DNA of 64,000 bases, taken from Channa striata. Its lineage: Eukaryota; Chordata; Actinopteri; Anabantiformes; Channidae. A program made the translations under genes and the position numbers. The DNA is taken from positions 17,167,023-17,231,022 of the forward strand of contig CM065180.1 of NCBI GenBank assembly GCA_033026295.1, read 5' to 3'. This document shows positions 13,313 through 26,000 of this stretch, one piece after another. Position 1 is the first letter of the stretch. Every line of letters starts with the position of its first letter. Below the pieces are notes generated by a model. The model searched no databases. It was not told where the DNA came from and saw nothing but the letters and a program-made list of their open reading frames with translations.

Positions 13313-13781
13313 AAAGATAAGAAAATGAAAGCAGTTTTTTTCAGAAATACTCACTCTCATAGGCCTGCATGTCTTGATGAGGAAGCAACATTACACCACT
13401 TTTCTATGCACACATGGCTCCGAAAAGGCCTCAAACACTGTCTCACCAGCCCTGGGGAGGAATATTATCATATCATAGTATTAGAAATTCTGTATATATT
13501 AACATCCATGTCATGTGCCAATTAAAAACACAATCTCACCATATCGTCCACGTCGATGCGGCCTAGTCACATTGCTCCAACATACTTCGAGTGTTTAAAG
13601 AAACTGAGAACTTTTCTGCACTGTTTCATCGTGCATCAGTGTAATAACTAGAAAATATAAACATATAGCATTTTTCACAGATTTTACAGGCAAACATGAC
13701 GCGTAGAACCTGTCTAACAACAGTAAGCAGCATGCTTTCCACAGCGGTGCACACTGCTGCAGAAAATGTCCCCCGGATGTG

Positions 13782-13788
13782 TTTTATA
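13782..13788 (-). promoter_or_regulatory. TATA box of the snoRNA host gene
   Basis: The minus strand reads TATAAAA here, with a CCAAT (13822-13818 on the minus strand) about 30 bp further upstream. Transcription would begin roughly 25-30 bp downstream, in the pyrimidine-containing stretch around 13757-13768. The exact start cannot be read from sequence. Confidence 0.5.
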
Positions 13789-13817
13789 GCGCATCCGGTG
13801 TGCGTAAGTCTCTTCCC

Positions 13818-13828
13818 ATTGGTTCACG
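13818..13828 (+). promoter_or_regulatory. ERSE-II-like element in the ern1/snoRNA-host promoter
   Basis: The sequence ATTGGTTCACG differs at one base from the ERSE-II consensus ATTGG-N-CCACG, bound by NF-Y with ATF6/XBP1 in the unfolded-protein response. It lies about 250 bp upstream of the ern1 start codon. The ATTGG half is also the CCAAT box of the minus-strand gene, so it may serve only as an NF-Y site. Confidence 0.35.
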
Positions 13829-14074
13829 CGGACTGTACATCACCCCTCCTCCGCTCGTGTGGACCATATCTATCCCAAAGTCCAGCCCACACGGTTTTCA
13901 CTCCAGGAAGAAGCGGATCCAGCGTTGTATCCACGGCCGCTAGCTTTAAGGTTACGGCGTTGGGAAAAAAACACATTCGTTAACGCCGGGTTGTGAGCAG
14001 GCACAAAAACGCGTTTTCTATGTAGTCAGCCGCCATTCGGACCTGGTGTCTTTTCTGGTTTGTGGCCACAAAAT

Positions 14075-17000
14075 ATGGACTGGACAGTGGGCAGCCGGGC
14101 CCTGGTGTGGTGCATTTTGGCGTTGCTTTGCTGCGCTGGTCTGCCACAAAAGGTAAGAGGGCTAACTGGGTGAGCTAGCTTCACTTAAGCTAGATAACAT
14201 TAGCTCGGCTTTAAATCGCTAAACTAGACTTTTGACTTAATATGAGCCAGATTGTCTGTCGTCAGTCTCACGTCCACTGGCAGTCTATCTGTTTTGGTGA
14301 AGCATTAGTTCTGTGTGTGTGCTGTGTGTTGTCCTAACGTGACAGAAGGAAGCTAACACTAACGCTAGCCGTGCTGGTTAACAGCCGTCGCTTTAAGTAA
14401 CGTTCACAGCAGATGTTCATAAGAAAAGCCGGTTATTAACGTTATTAAAGCTGCATTGCTGCAATGTCAGTGGATTGTTCAAAATCATTTGTTCGGTGTC
14501 ACGAATCCCGGAAAGCTACTGTATCTTCCACCATCAAAGCATGGTGACAGATTGCGAAACTGAGTGTGAACCTTTATGTTTATGGTTTGCTTTTAAAATT
14601 AAGCTAATATTTGCATTTCACCAGTGCCCCACAGATATCTGAGACTCGTTCAAGCTCTGCTTAATTTAAGAAAAGCAATTGCAGTAATGTCATTACTTGA
14701 GAAAATGACTCCCTGCACACATCATAATCAGTGTAGACTTGATAGGATAAATTGGTGATATGTTAATAATATTACTGTTTGTAGTTTTAATTCACAGCTT
14801 ATCTAAAACTATGCATGACTTCCTGCATGGTGCATGTTGCAAAGATAGCAACTGAACAGGGCATGTGCAATGATGACTAACTTGGGGCCTTTTAATTTTG
14901 GGCTGTTTTATAGACATACACACTCCAGACAAAAGACACATTTAGATCAAACTGAAAAGTGGAAGCTTGCAAATGGGTAAAAAATTGCTGTCTCAGTCTT
15001 GAGGTAAAGAGGAGTCTTAGCAGCATCACTCATCAATGCCTGAATTACAGTCTTTTGAAAACTATGACTTCATTTCACTGCATTTCCACGACCCTCTAGA
15101 ATTAGCATGATAGATACCGTATGTGTGGTCCATCTTTTCCAAATTCTACACAATGGCCTGTTATTGTTGTGGTGATGATTAAGTCATGCACCAACTGCAG
15201 CTGGCCAATTCAAAATACATGGACAAATGTATAGATCTGCATAAAATGTTATATGATGTGATTTACAGAATTCTGACTGTAAAGTACCAATTTTCCATCA
15301 TCTGGTACTGATGCAGAGTTGTTTTTTCCCCAAACAAAGCAGCTAGAGAATTATTTATAGTGGTTGGTGCAAAATACAGGTTGAGATCATTAGCTGCCAT
15401 ACTAGCAAACCACAGATAAGCAGGGGATTAAAGTAGCCTTTCAGTCCCCCCTGTCATGTCTCATGTTCTTCTCTTAGCCTGTTAGACTGGTGGTATAGTG
15501 ATGACAAGTGGATGACAAGAGTAACTGTGCATAAGAGAAATGCAACTAGAAGAGCTACAGAGGAAAGGACGTCTTTTTTCAGCATTTAAGCCGATAAGTT
15601 TAAGTTCAGTTGAATTTTCACTATAACAGGATGTCTGTGACTAACGAGGACCAACATGTGAGAGCCTCACCACTGAAACAACATGATAGAGAAAGCAGAT
15701 GATAGACTGTGTTGACAAAGGTGGTGGCTAAATGTCTCTGGTGATTTCTACTAAATCTTTAAATGTTAAAGAATTTGACTTGAATGAGCCTCTCTCCATC
15801 AAAGTGGCCTGCACCTGTCTTTTCTGCAATCATTCAGTTTCAAGCAAGGTACATTATGTTTCATGGTTGTCTGACTATGTGAAAGAAATCAGACCTCCTC
15901 AGGCATGTCACCTTTACGCAACCCTGAAGGGAAACTTCAAATTAGAACTTGCTGGATGGATCATCAGACTAATTATTATGCAGCATTGCATATATTTCTT
16001 TATGTACACAAAGGGATTTCTTTATCAACTTCCAAACATATTTTTGATGACTTGAAGCTTTTGATCATTTCTCTGTCATCTCACACCCATGACAAATAAC
16101 CAAAGGTGTGATAAACATCTCTTGGTTCCTGTGTTGGTTTTGACTCCACTCAAATTAGCTCAAAAACACTACCTATTGCTGCAGACAAGCTAGTAGCAGG
16201 AGAGTGACATAGAGCATTCTGATAGGGCAGACATTACAAGAAATTTATAAGATCTGTTTGATGCACTGAGGAAGTCAGACAAACAGAAGACTACATTCGA
16301 GTTATAGTGACTTGTTGTTTATGGGCTAACCATGTTTGTTTCAGTTCTATTGGATGCAGGACACTCATGAAAGTGAAACACTTTGAGCGTTTCACATTGT
16401 CACTTTTTTATGGCTTTTAAGTTCTATTAAGTTGATCAAATAACTTGTAACAAAAAAGCCAGTGCACAACATCTCTAGCTCCTGACTTTTCTTTCCTCTT
16501 TCAGTGACCCCCTCTGGCTGTGTTGCCACCTAGTATTCAGCCTTTATCCTGAAGTGCTTGTATAGCAGGAAAACTGCCAATTAAAACCAGACCTGTGTTC
16601 AGGTTTGTCTGGCATGCAGGAGGTTGTGAAACGCATTGACACTCCAGCTTGTTGTCAATCACATGATGAGTACTGTAGTCTATGTCTCTTCAAGCTGTTT
16701 GGTTACATTGCAGAGAGGAAAGTCAAGTCCTAAGAATTAGCCAAGAACCGGGTCTCTCCCGGTTCTGTAGTATTATGTAACTCCCTTGCGCAATACCTGA
16801 ACATTTCTTACACACAGAATAAGGAAATGAGATGCACTGCCCCAATGTTTTTCTTCTAAAAGTGTTATAACTCACATCCTGACTCACTGTGAGAATACAC
16901 ACATTGAAAACCAGATGTCACTGAAGCTTAATACTGTTAATAATTACTGTTACAGTTGCTAATTATCTTTGTTCATCCAAAGTGTTCTTTATAACAGAGG

Positions 17001-20000
17001 CTCTAAAGATGTTATTTAGCTGTGAAACCAAAAACCCTGACAGAGGCTGCAGGGGGGCCAAGAAACAGATGATTCAAAGTTATCATTCTCCCATTGCAGT
17101 TGTGTCTGCTTGTGGGAACAGCCACAGGTGCAGAATATTGACTCAAATGCGTATATAGAATGTGAGACTACAGCAGGGGATCTGTAGGCAAATGTAAAAG
17201 AACAGTTTCTTTTTAAAAGTTGTGAAACTTTCAGTTAATGAGTTTGTCTGCTGCCACAATTGTAAGGTTCTTGTACTTTCCAAAACCTAAGATGAATAAA
17301 AAACAAGAAGAAACGGAGCATTGTCAAATACCAAATCACCCCTCTTGAATTCTCTGGCACTGGTCAGGTTTTTTTAGGCACTGGGAAACCACCCTGAATG
17401 ACTCTGTGATGGTGATAGCATTTGCTCTCCCTAGCTTTGGTGGTTTGTTTGTGTCTGGCTTAAGAGCAATTAAACTCCCACCTTCCTTATCTCATCAAAA
17501 GTAAACCAAGTTGTGTGTATTAGTAATTCCAAATTTGTAATCCACATTATATGTATGGGGCTGTTTGCATTACCCCCACAGACCAATTTACAGGGATTAT
17601 TCAGGGATGGGGATCAGTGCTGCTGTGGATCAGTAGGAGAATGCGTTGTCTCAACTGCCCACCTATTGTACATTGTGTCTAGACGGAAGGCGTAGTGTGA
17701 GCAGAGAAGTGGCTCTCTCACTTCAGTGTTCCATGAGTGCTGGAGCGGCATATAGCAAAGATGACATGCTTGGTGGCATTTCCAGTTTTTCCATTCCAGG
17801 GCTCACCCTCACAGGAAATCGGTTTAAAAAATGCATGTGAAATGATGATTGGCAACTTGGTAATGCAAAAGGATCATAGGGAAGGTTCTCCCAGCTCTTT
17901 AGGTTGTACTCTTCAGGAGCTCATTTTTTTCTACTTGCTTGTAATTTTGAAAAACTGCTTATATCAACATTTCAGGCATGGTCAGACTTCCATTATGTGA
18001 CTTTTTCTGGTTTGGTGGGCTGTCGAAGCATACTAAGGGCATCCGACTCTTAGACTAGACCACTTCCTGCGCTCAAGTACTAAAAACCATGATGCCCACA
18101 GCTTGGTTGTAATGAGCAGTGTTTTTAGAATTTAATGGTGTGTGAGTGGGGTGAACATTACTCATTGTATTGTTAATTCTGACAAAAGCCACGTACCAAA
18201 CGGCTGTGGGTCGCTCAGCAGTCATTGTGGTCTAGAGTTCTATTGTTTTCGTATAAATTTCTGCATCTTCAGTTGCTTTTTCTTTGCCCCTTGGTTTATT
18301 TTGTTTCTGTATATATATATATATTTTTTTTAGATTAGGTTTTATCTTCAGTTATTTACTAAAGCCTTTCACCATGCTTGCCTTTGCTCCCGCATGTCAG
18401 ATTAGGAGTATAAAGTTCTGGAAAGAAACGGATCCATATGGCCCATCAGTTCTCTATAAGTATGTGCAAAGGTTGAGGTACCCTGATTATTTAGTTCATT
18501 GAAAAATACAATAAAAAAAAGTCAGACTAGACTTAAGCTGGGTAGTAGCTTGAGTGTGATGGTGAAGTGTAGAATAAACACACATGTTCAGCTCCATGCA
18601 AAGTTTATCTTTCCCCCTCATGGCAACTCTGGTCTTGGCTACTTCAAACACTTTAGAGAACTCACTCAGCAAGTTACTCCCATTTAACTAGTTAACCAAC
18701 CCCCTCCACTGAAAATCCACAATTCTCTAAACGAAGTCAAATTTCACAGCAAAAAAGAGAAGAGATGTAATGATTGCATGAAATTTTTATTCTTTTTCAG
18801 GTTGAGGAAAAGTCTTAAGTAATGAAATGGCATTACTCTTATTGAAAACAAAATACAATTGTATAAAAAAATGACAAAACTTTTGTTTGTTGCATTATAG
18901 CACCTCTACTTCAGTTTTTGCCATTTCTATGTTTCTGAAAGCTTAGGTGGCTTCAGTGCCTCTCCTTCTCAGCATTGTCTTCCTGATGCTGATGCAGCAT
19001 AATGACAATTAGAAAATCTTGAATATGAAGTATGATGTTCTAGGGTTAAGAAAACAACAGTGCCTGCAGCACACACAGCATGCTAACACAGGCGTGCATG
19101 CACGCTCACAGACACATTACTACAATGTACTGGTAATATCGGTAGCCTACTGTTTTTGAGCAGCACCAAAACTTTGTAATCACTTTGTCATCAATAAGCT
19201 AATGTTAGCTTCTGTGGACATTTGCAGCTATTCACCAACAATAATAGTAGTAATAACATGTAATTTTGACTAAAAGGTTACAGAAAATGACCAACTGAAG
19301 CTCTCTCTCAAATCCTTTATGACGATATGGATTTCTGGCTTGAGATGCGTTGCTAAGTTTTGAGGTGGTTCCTACTTTATTTCTTAGGCACACTTTGTCT
19401 AGTGGCCATTTGATAATAGATAACTTGTCCCTGATCATTCGATTTAAATGCAAAATATCTCCACAAACATTGTTACTGTTTCTCAATTGCATGGAGAGGA
19501 CATGCTATTCTGACTCTTGACACCAGCATTCTACATCTAGTGTTACCTTTCTTATTCTCTTTGCGTGTAATGCTAAGGCAGAATTCTGCTTCTCCATTGG
19601 TACACAAAATGCATACAAATGTATGCAGAGAAGAGTATTATTGGTAACTATATGTTGCAGAGGCACCAACGTGCATCCAAATTAAATGTATCTAATATTT
19701 TGTAGCAGAGCAGAAATGTGATTGTTCAAAGTGTTTTTTGCAGGGTTTCGGCAGTGCGAGCACAGTTTCTCTTCCTGAAAGCCTGCTCTTTGTGTCCACC
19801 CTGGACGGAAACCTGCACGCCGTTAGTAAGAAATCAGGCTCTATCAAATGGACTCTGAAAGGAGGTAAGAATGACTAGAGCTGAGTTTATCTCTCTTCTG
19901 TCTGTTCAAGTGGAGTAATGTATTTATGTTACATTTGTAACCAGTTTGTATCATGCCACATGAAAAATAATATTTTTAATTATTAAGTAAGGTGCTTTCA

Positions 20001-23000
20001 GCTTTTATTATCTGGGGTCTATCTTTTATTATTTTTATGCAATGCAAAGGATGCAGAATAAAGCAATAATTCCACGGAATGTTGACGTCAGGTAAAACCT
20101 TTTTCTTAAAGTTTCATTCTAACTAAACAGGAGACCCTGGTTGCAACAATATACTATGCAGCCCTAATGTACAATTACAATATTTAAATGCATATATAGC
20201 TGTCAGTATTTGTTTGACAGATTAAATTAAATTAAGAGACTCTTTATTTATAAACTAAAGAACGTTTTCTATGATTAGTGTTATTTTTAGAGTTTACTTG
20301 AGGAAAATGGTCGTAGATTTTCTGTTAGACATGGAAACTAGGTAATTATTAACTGAAAGAGGGTCAAATATAGCCTGTAATCAAGGTCAGAAAGGGCGAG
20401 GGTAAGCGGCTCAGTGACGTATCACCAGCCTGTAGTACAGTTACTCTGTAAACATAGACATTGTATACTGTATATAAAATATATTGGATAAGATACAGTT
20501 AGGAATGATTAAAAATGTGTGCTAAAACATATAGAGAAATTTCTTAGAATAAAAGATAAAATCACTCAGAACCTGTTTTTATTTGTAAATTTGTCACATC
20601 TCATAAGCAGTCTCATTCTTTTGACTGTTGTACACAAAAACATTTTGGGCCTACGAGCCCTAGTTAGGTCCACCTAATGCCCAGATCATTAATAGTCAGA
20701 GGCAGAGGCTGCTTCCTCCGCATCATCTGTTTTTCTGGAAGACCGACTGAATATGAATTTGATCAGTTCTGCACCGGGCTTTGCACACACCTGTTGTTGT
20801 CCTCCATACAGGCAACCATACACCCACATGGTCAGGGGGAAACAAATCTTGTTCCTGTAGCAAGACAGCCCACATACACGTCCTTTCACCGTTTGCTTGT
20901 CACTCCCCTCTGTATTTGTATTTCAACGAACCACAACTTTCTATGCAAGATGGAAAACCTTTTATTTACTCATCACTCTCTTCAATTACATGTAATGAAT
21001 ACTGATGCATCTTGAGCACAACAGTCATTGACCACCTTTGGGTAATGCTACACTACCCCCTACTATTGTTGACCCCTTTGGGCTTCTCTAGAGATCAACA
21101 CTGTTTGGTCCACGCCCTGTATGTTCACACTGCGGGGAGGTGTTTGTGTTGTTGCAATGATGGTTTAGTTCACTGTTCTTGGATGAAGTCCACACTAGAC
21201 TGACTAAATTCACTGAACTCAACCTCTTTGTTTTGGCCATTCATTCAAACTGAAACCATCCCCCATAATAGAGACTTTCCCAGATGACCTTTGAACTGTG
21301 TACATTATTGTAGTGCGCATGTAGATCTCTTATGCATGTATATTAGTGATCAAACAGATGATGTCAGTAAAGCAGCTTTTCTTAAAAGCAACTCAGATTC
21401 ATTGTCCACTCAGACAAAGAAACCAGGTTTACATTTTCTGTGCTTGCTCCTGTAAGAACACAAGAATATATTGACTGAAATTCTATATGCACAAAATGTT
21501 TTAGTACTTTTTAGATAACATGACTATCCTCTTTAGACTAATCTTACCTTTTTAACTTTTGTTCCCATGGTTGTTTCATGCTTGACTTGAGAAAGCCCAC
21601 ATAAATGTTTGCCTTTCCTTTTTGGCATGGGGGGGGGCTGCTTTCATTCGGACTTTGTGTTCTGTGCAGTCTAATGTCACCAACGTTCATGTCACTGTCT
21701 TACTCAACAGTGAATGGCCACAGTTTCAGTTATAGGTTAATAATCTTGTCAGTCCTGACTCGCATCTTGCTTCCCTTCTCTCCTCACAGATCCAGTTCTT
21801 CAGGTCCCCACACATGTGGCAGAGTATGTATCTTATACTTGTTTTTTGCATGGGTGTGCATGTATGACAAACATTGTCACCTACAAGTGACGCAAATAGC
21901 CTTTAGTATCTTTGAAGAGCATATTAAGCAGTAGTAATGAATAAATTGTGCTTTAGTGGGTCAGTGCAGTTTTCGCAAAGTGTGAAGAATCAATATATTA
22001 AATTGGCTAGTCATAATACTTTGGCTCATCGTTTAATATTCTTGTGTGCTGCACCTCTGTTACAAAAGACAGTGAAATGGTGACAACAACTTGTTCAGCT
22101 TGTCTGTCAGTCATACTAATTGCTTGCATAACCTCCTTTCACTGGCCCCTGATGTGATCCTGTATCTTCTGTACTCTTAACAGGCCAGCTTTTTTGCCTG
22201 ACCCCAATGATGGCAGCCTGTACTCTCTGGGAGGAAAAAACAACGAAGGCCTCACAGTAAGAGGAACTAGCTGTATCACAAATTATAAGCCCCCCTTTTT
22301 TTTGTAAGAACCACATTTCCCTGATCTATAGAGACACGAGGCAGAAAGTAATGAACAGTGAATTTTAAATTGCAAGTGTGTGTGTGTGTGTGTGTGTGGA
22401 CAGATAGATTTTGTTTCAATATCATTGTTGTGAAGACATTGTGGCTGGTCCACACAAGTTCAAAGGGGCTGTGTTTTAGGGTAAAGGTTAGAATTAGGAT
22501 TAGGGGGAAGGGTTAGGAATTCAGTTGTGAGGGTTGGGGTAAAGGAATAGGAATTCAACTAGACTATTAGTGTCCTTACAAGTATAGAGAGGCATCTGTG
22601 TGTACCACATCTATACATACTCACTCACTAACCACTTTATTAGGTATACCTGTATAATTTACTGCAATCTAAAGCAGCAACTCTGCCATGCATTCTACCT
22701 ATTATCAGGTTATAATTTAGTAGTTTTTTTACTTGGAACTGTCAGAAAGGTGATAATTCTACTGTTTGTCATTGAGGTTGAAGTGGGTCCTGGAGTGCAT
22801 TATAAGATGAGGGTTCTCTAATGTTTTGGCCACCCTGTATGACTGCATGGCATTGGATAAAAACTTGCATTGCAATATTTTTTTCTTTCAAAGCTAAATG
22901 GATAGAGATATGTAAAATAATACTGGAACTCTCACAAGGTGACTTGAATAGCTTAATTTGGAAAGAATGATTGGATAGATGTTGTAGTTGAATGACTGGC

Positions 23001-26000
23001 ATTCTGCACATATAGAAGTAGGTGGAGGGATGGCTGGTGGCTGATTTTCCAAAGAGAGGAATAAAGTAGTTTGACACATTTGTTAACTCAACATGAAAGT
23101 GCTCTCAAAAAAGAAACTGTTTTTATTCAACGTCGTCCTGTGTCATATTTTTAACTGTTTTATTCATTTTTACTCTACACAGAAATTACCCTTCACAATT
23201 CCTGAGTTGGTCCAAGCTTCTCCTTGTCGCAGTTCTGACGGAATCCTTTACATGGGTAAAGCTAATTCTCAAATTTTGCCTTTTGATTTTAACATACTGT
23301 TCTATATGCAACAGTCTCCTCTGTGAGATTGAACTGAATTGTGGTCACAAGTTTGCTTACCCACAAACGGGTGCAGATCATGTCGTAGTGTGGCTCTTCA
23401 CTTTAATGAGCTGCTGTTATCTGGTTTAAACAGAAAACGTTACCGTACCTTTCTGTCTCACTGATTCTGCGGTTGTAGCCTGTGCTCTTTTGAATTTACG
23501 GCAGTTAACAGAGGAAAGGTAATCTACCGTAGTGACTGTGTCATTGTTTAGAGAGAAGCTGGTGACATTTGCCTCCTAACAGTCATTATCAGTGAGGCTT
23601 TTGTTTTCATTCAACTGTAGCTTCAGCCAGCACAAAGCATATTAGTGATGCAAAGGTCTAAAAATGCTACAGGGTTGAATTTTGTCTTCTTCTTTTTCTT
23701 CTTCTTTTTTTTGTGTATGTGCCAGATATAGTTTGCAGACTTTTTCAGCCCGAGCTATCTTTCTTCAGCTGAAGTATTTTAAATTAAGCTGTGTTTTCCA
23801 AACCCATTTTTATAATTGTAACTGCCACACCCTTTATGGGTGAAATAGGTGACATGCCAGTACAAAGCGGCCATGGGTTGGTTAATTAATGACAGAACAT
23901 CTGCTTGACTGGGCTTGCACACCGGGCCCCTTTTGCTCAAGTTTTTATAGATGGGCAAAATGAAGGCGATGAATGTAAGGGAGAGTAAAAAAAACCTTCT
24001 GGAGAGCAACTCTCTTCCTGGGTCAAAAGGTGTCACATTTACAAAACTAGTATGCAGAGGATTACACTGAAATACAAGACGTGCTTTTGTCCAGAGTGAA
24101 AAATGCCATCACAGCAGAGATGCAGTAAGTCATATTCCCTGTGTGCTGCTCATGTACAGGTAAGAAGCAGGACTTGTGGTATGTGGTGGACCTGTTGACT
24201 GGTGAGAAACAACAGACCCTGACGTCCTCCTTTGCTGAGATGCTGTGTCCCTCTTCATCTCTTCTCTATCTTGGACGCACAGGTAAAACCAAAACTGGCA
24301 ACACATGTTAAGATTTTTAGGCCTTGCCTCACCCTTTTTCATTAATTTTATTAATCATAATAGCAACCTACCCCGCTCAGTTGTTGTATTTGTCTCATAT
24401 GACCTAAAACTCCCCTTTGGCTCCTGCTTGTCTCTATTGTAATCACCTCCACAAAACCAATAGACTAAAATATGTCCTCATTGTTTTATGGCAGGGGACG
24501 CTAGGTCGGTAAGCCTAGACAAAGACCTTGAGCATAGGAGCTCTGCAAACTGAATACTTGCTAAATCCTTAACAAAGCTTACTTGCGTCACCCAGCAGCA
24601 TATATCCTGAGTTTTCTTGAGTTAAGCAAATGAAACTCATTACTTCAGGTATCCAGTTCTGGTTGTATTAAAGTATAGTTTTTGTGTATAGTAAAAGCTT
24701 GATCTGCGTGAATACAGCCGTTGTTTATCTCTGTTAGAGTATACCATCACCATGTATGACACCAAGAACAGAGAGCTGCGCTGGAATGCCACCTATTCTG
24801 ACTACGCTTCCACTCTTCCTGATGACGACACCAAATACAGTAAGATATTAGAACACTGGCATTTTATGGGTTTCATTTCTGACCGATAATGACAATCACT
24901 TGTTGCTTTCATGTTGTATTACAGAGACGGCTCATTTTGTGTCTAATGGTGATGGGCTTGTGGTGACTGTGGACAGTGAATCTGGGGATGTTCAGTGGGT
25001 CCAGAATTACAACTCTCCTGTGGTGGCCATGTATATCTGGCAGCGCGAGGGCCTCTGCAAAGTTCCCCACACTAATGTGGCTGTGGAAACGCTGCGTTAT
25101 CTCACTTTCATGTCAGGGGAGGTTGGCCGAATCACCCAGTGGAAATACCCGTTTCCCAAAGAAAAGAAGCCCAAGAACAAGTTCATGTAAGCAGACTGTG
25201 TGTAATCACTGTGTGACTTCTGTACCCTTTTACTCTTAAGGTTATTACTACTTTAAAATTTTAGATTTGTATTTATTTAAAGACATCAGCAAAACTGTCT
25301 GTACGTTCTTTGACTTTTATATTTCTGAATATCAATCAGTGTTCAGTGTACTGTTGGGCTTTAGTCTAAAGGTCTTTAATAGTAGACACACTTTTGAAAT
25401 TTCCTGAAATTGTTTTGGATCCAAGACCTTGTCAATGAGCCATTTCACATCAAGTACTGATTTCATCCCTAGTCCTATTAATTAACTTATCACTGGATAA
25501 AGGAGAACCTCTGACCAATTACAATGCAACTTGCTGCAACATCACACAAAATTGTTCTAATATTGGCGTGCTTACAAGGGAATCTGTGGTGCATAGTTGT
25601 ATGCAAAAGGATTTTTGTGATGGACGAAATTATACATATGTCAAAGTATCACACATGCTGATCACTGTTTACAGCTTTTAACATTCTGGTGTTTCTTTTT
25701 ACTGGTTTAGACAAATTATGCAAAATTGAAGAAAAAGTAAAAATCATTTGGGGTAAAACATTATGTTTTACTATGGAAAACAATTCTTTGACATTCTTGT
25801 GTCAAATTTTCAAACCTAGCGAAAATTGGAGCTACTGTATGTTCAGTAATAAAATGGGGTTAGTATCAAATAGGAAAATCCACATGTATTCTGGCAGAAA
25901 TATGTCCTGCTACACCAGAAATATAAGCTAACTAATATGTTAGCTGGTACATTTTGTGAACATTGTATGTAATAAACTGGCTGTTGTCTGAACAACACAT

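Larger units (their letters stand above)
12866..13765 (-). ncRNA. snhg25: Spliced snoRNA host gene, SNHG25-like
   Basis: On the minus strand, exons with good splice sites run 13540 (5' end uncertain, up to about 13760), 13355-13451, 13141-13167 (27 nt) and 12970 down to a poly(A) signal AATAAA read on the minus strand (plus 12886-12891). Donors read GTGAGATT, GTGAGTAT and GTAAGTAT; acceptors are pyrimidine-rich. All three frames across the spliced exons contain stops and nothing resembles a known protein, as expected of a snoRNA host. The two introns nearest the 3' end each carry a C/D snoRNA. A TATAAAA lies upstream, and transcription runs away from ern1. In human, SNHG25 (host of SNORD104 and SNORA50C) also lies between ERN1 and TEX2, so position, structure and guide agree. 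I could not find an H/ACA snoRNA here. The first exon's boundaries are uncertain. Confidence 0.75.

Noticed and set aside
13325..13525. 66-codon plus-strand frame
   Set aside because: It is antisense to exons and an intron of the snoRNA host gene.
13696..13983. 95-codon plus-strand frame between the snoRNA host and ern1
   Set aside because: It overlaps the antisense promoter and first exon of the snoRNA host and has no homology I recognise.
15732..16055. 107-codon frame in ern1 intron 1
   Set aside because: No domain resemblance; chance frame in AT-rich intron.
20677..21015. 112-codon frame in an ern1 intron
   Set aside because: Its phase and position do not fit an ern1 exon and it matches no known family.
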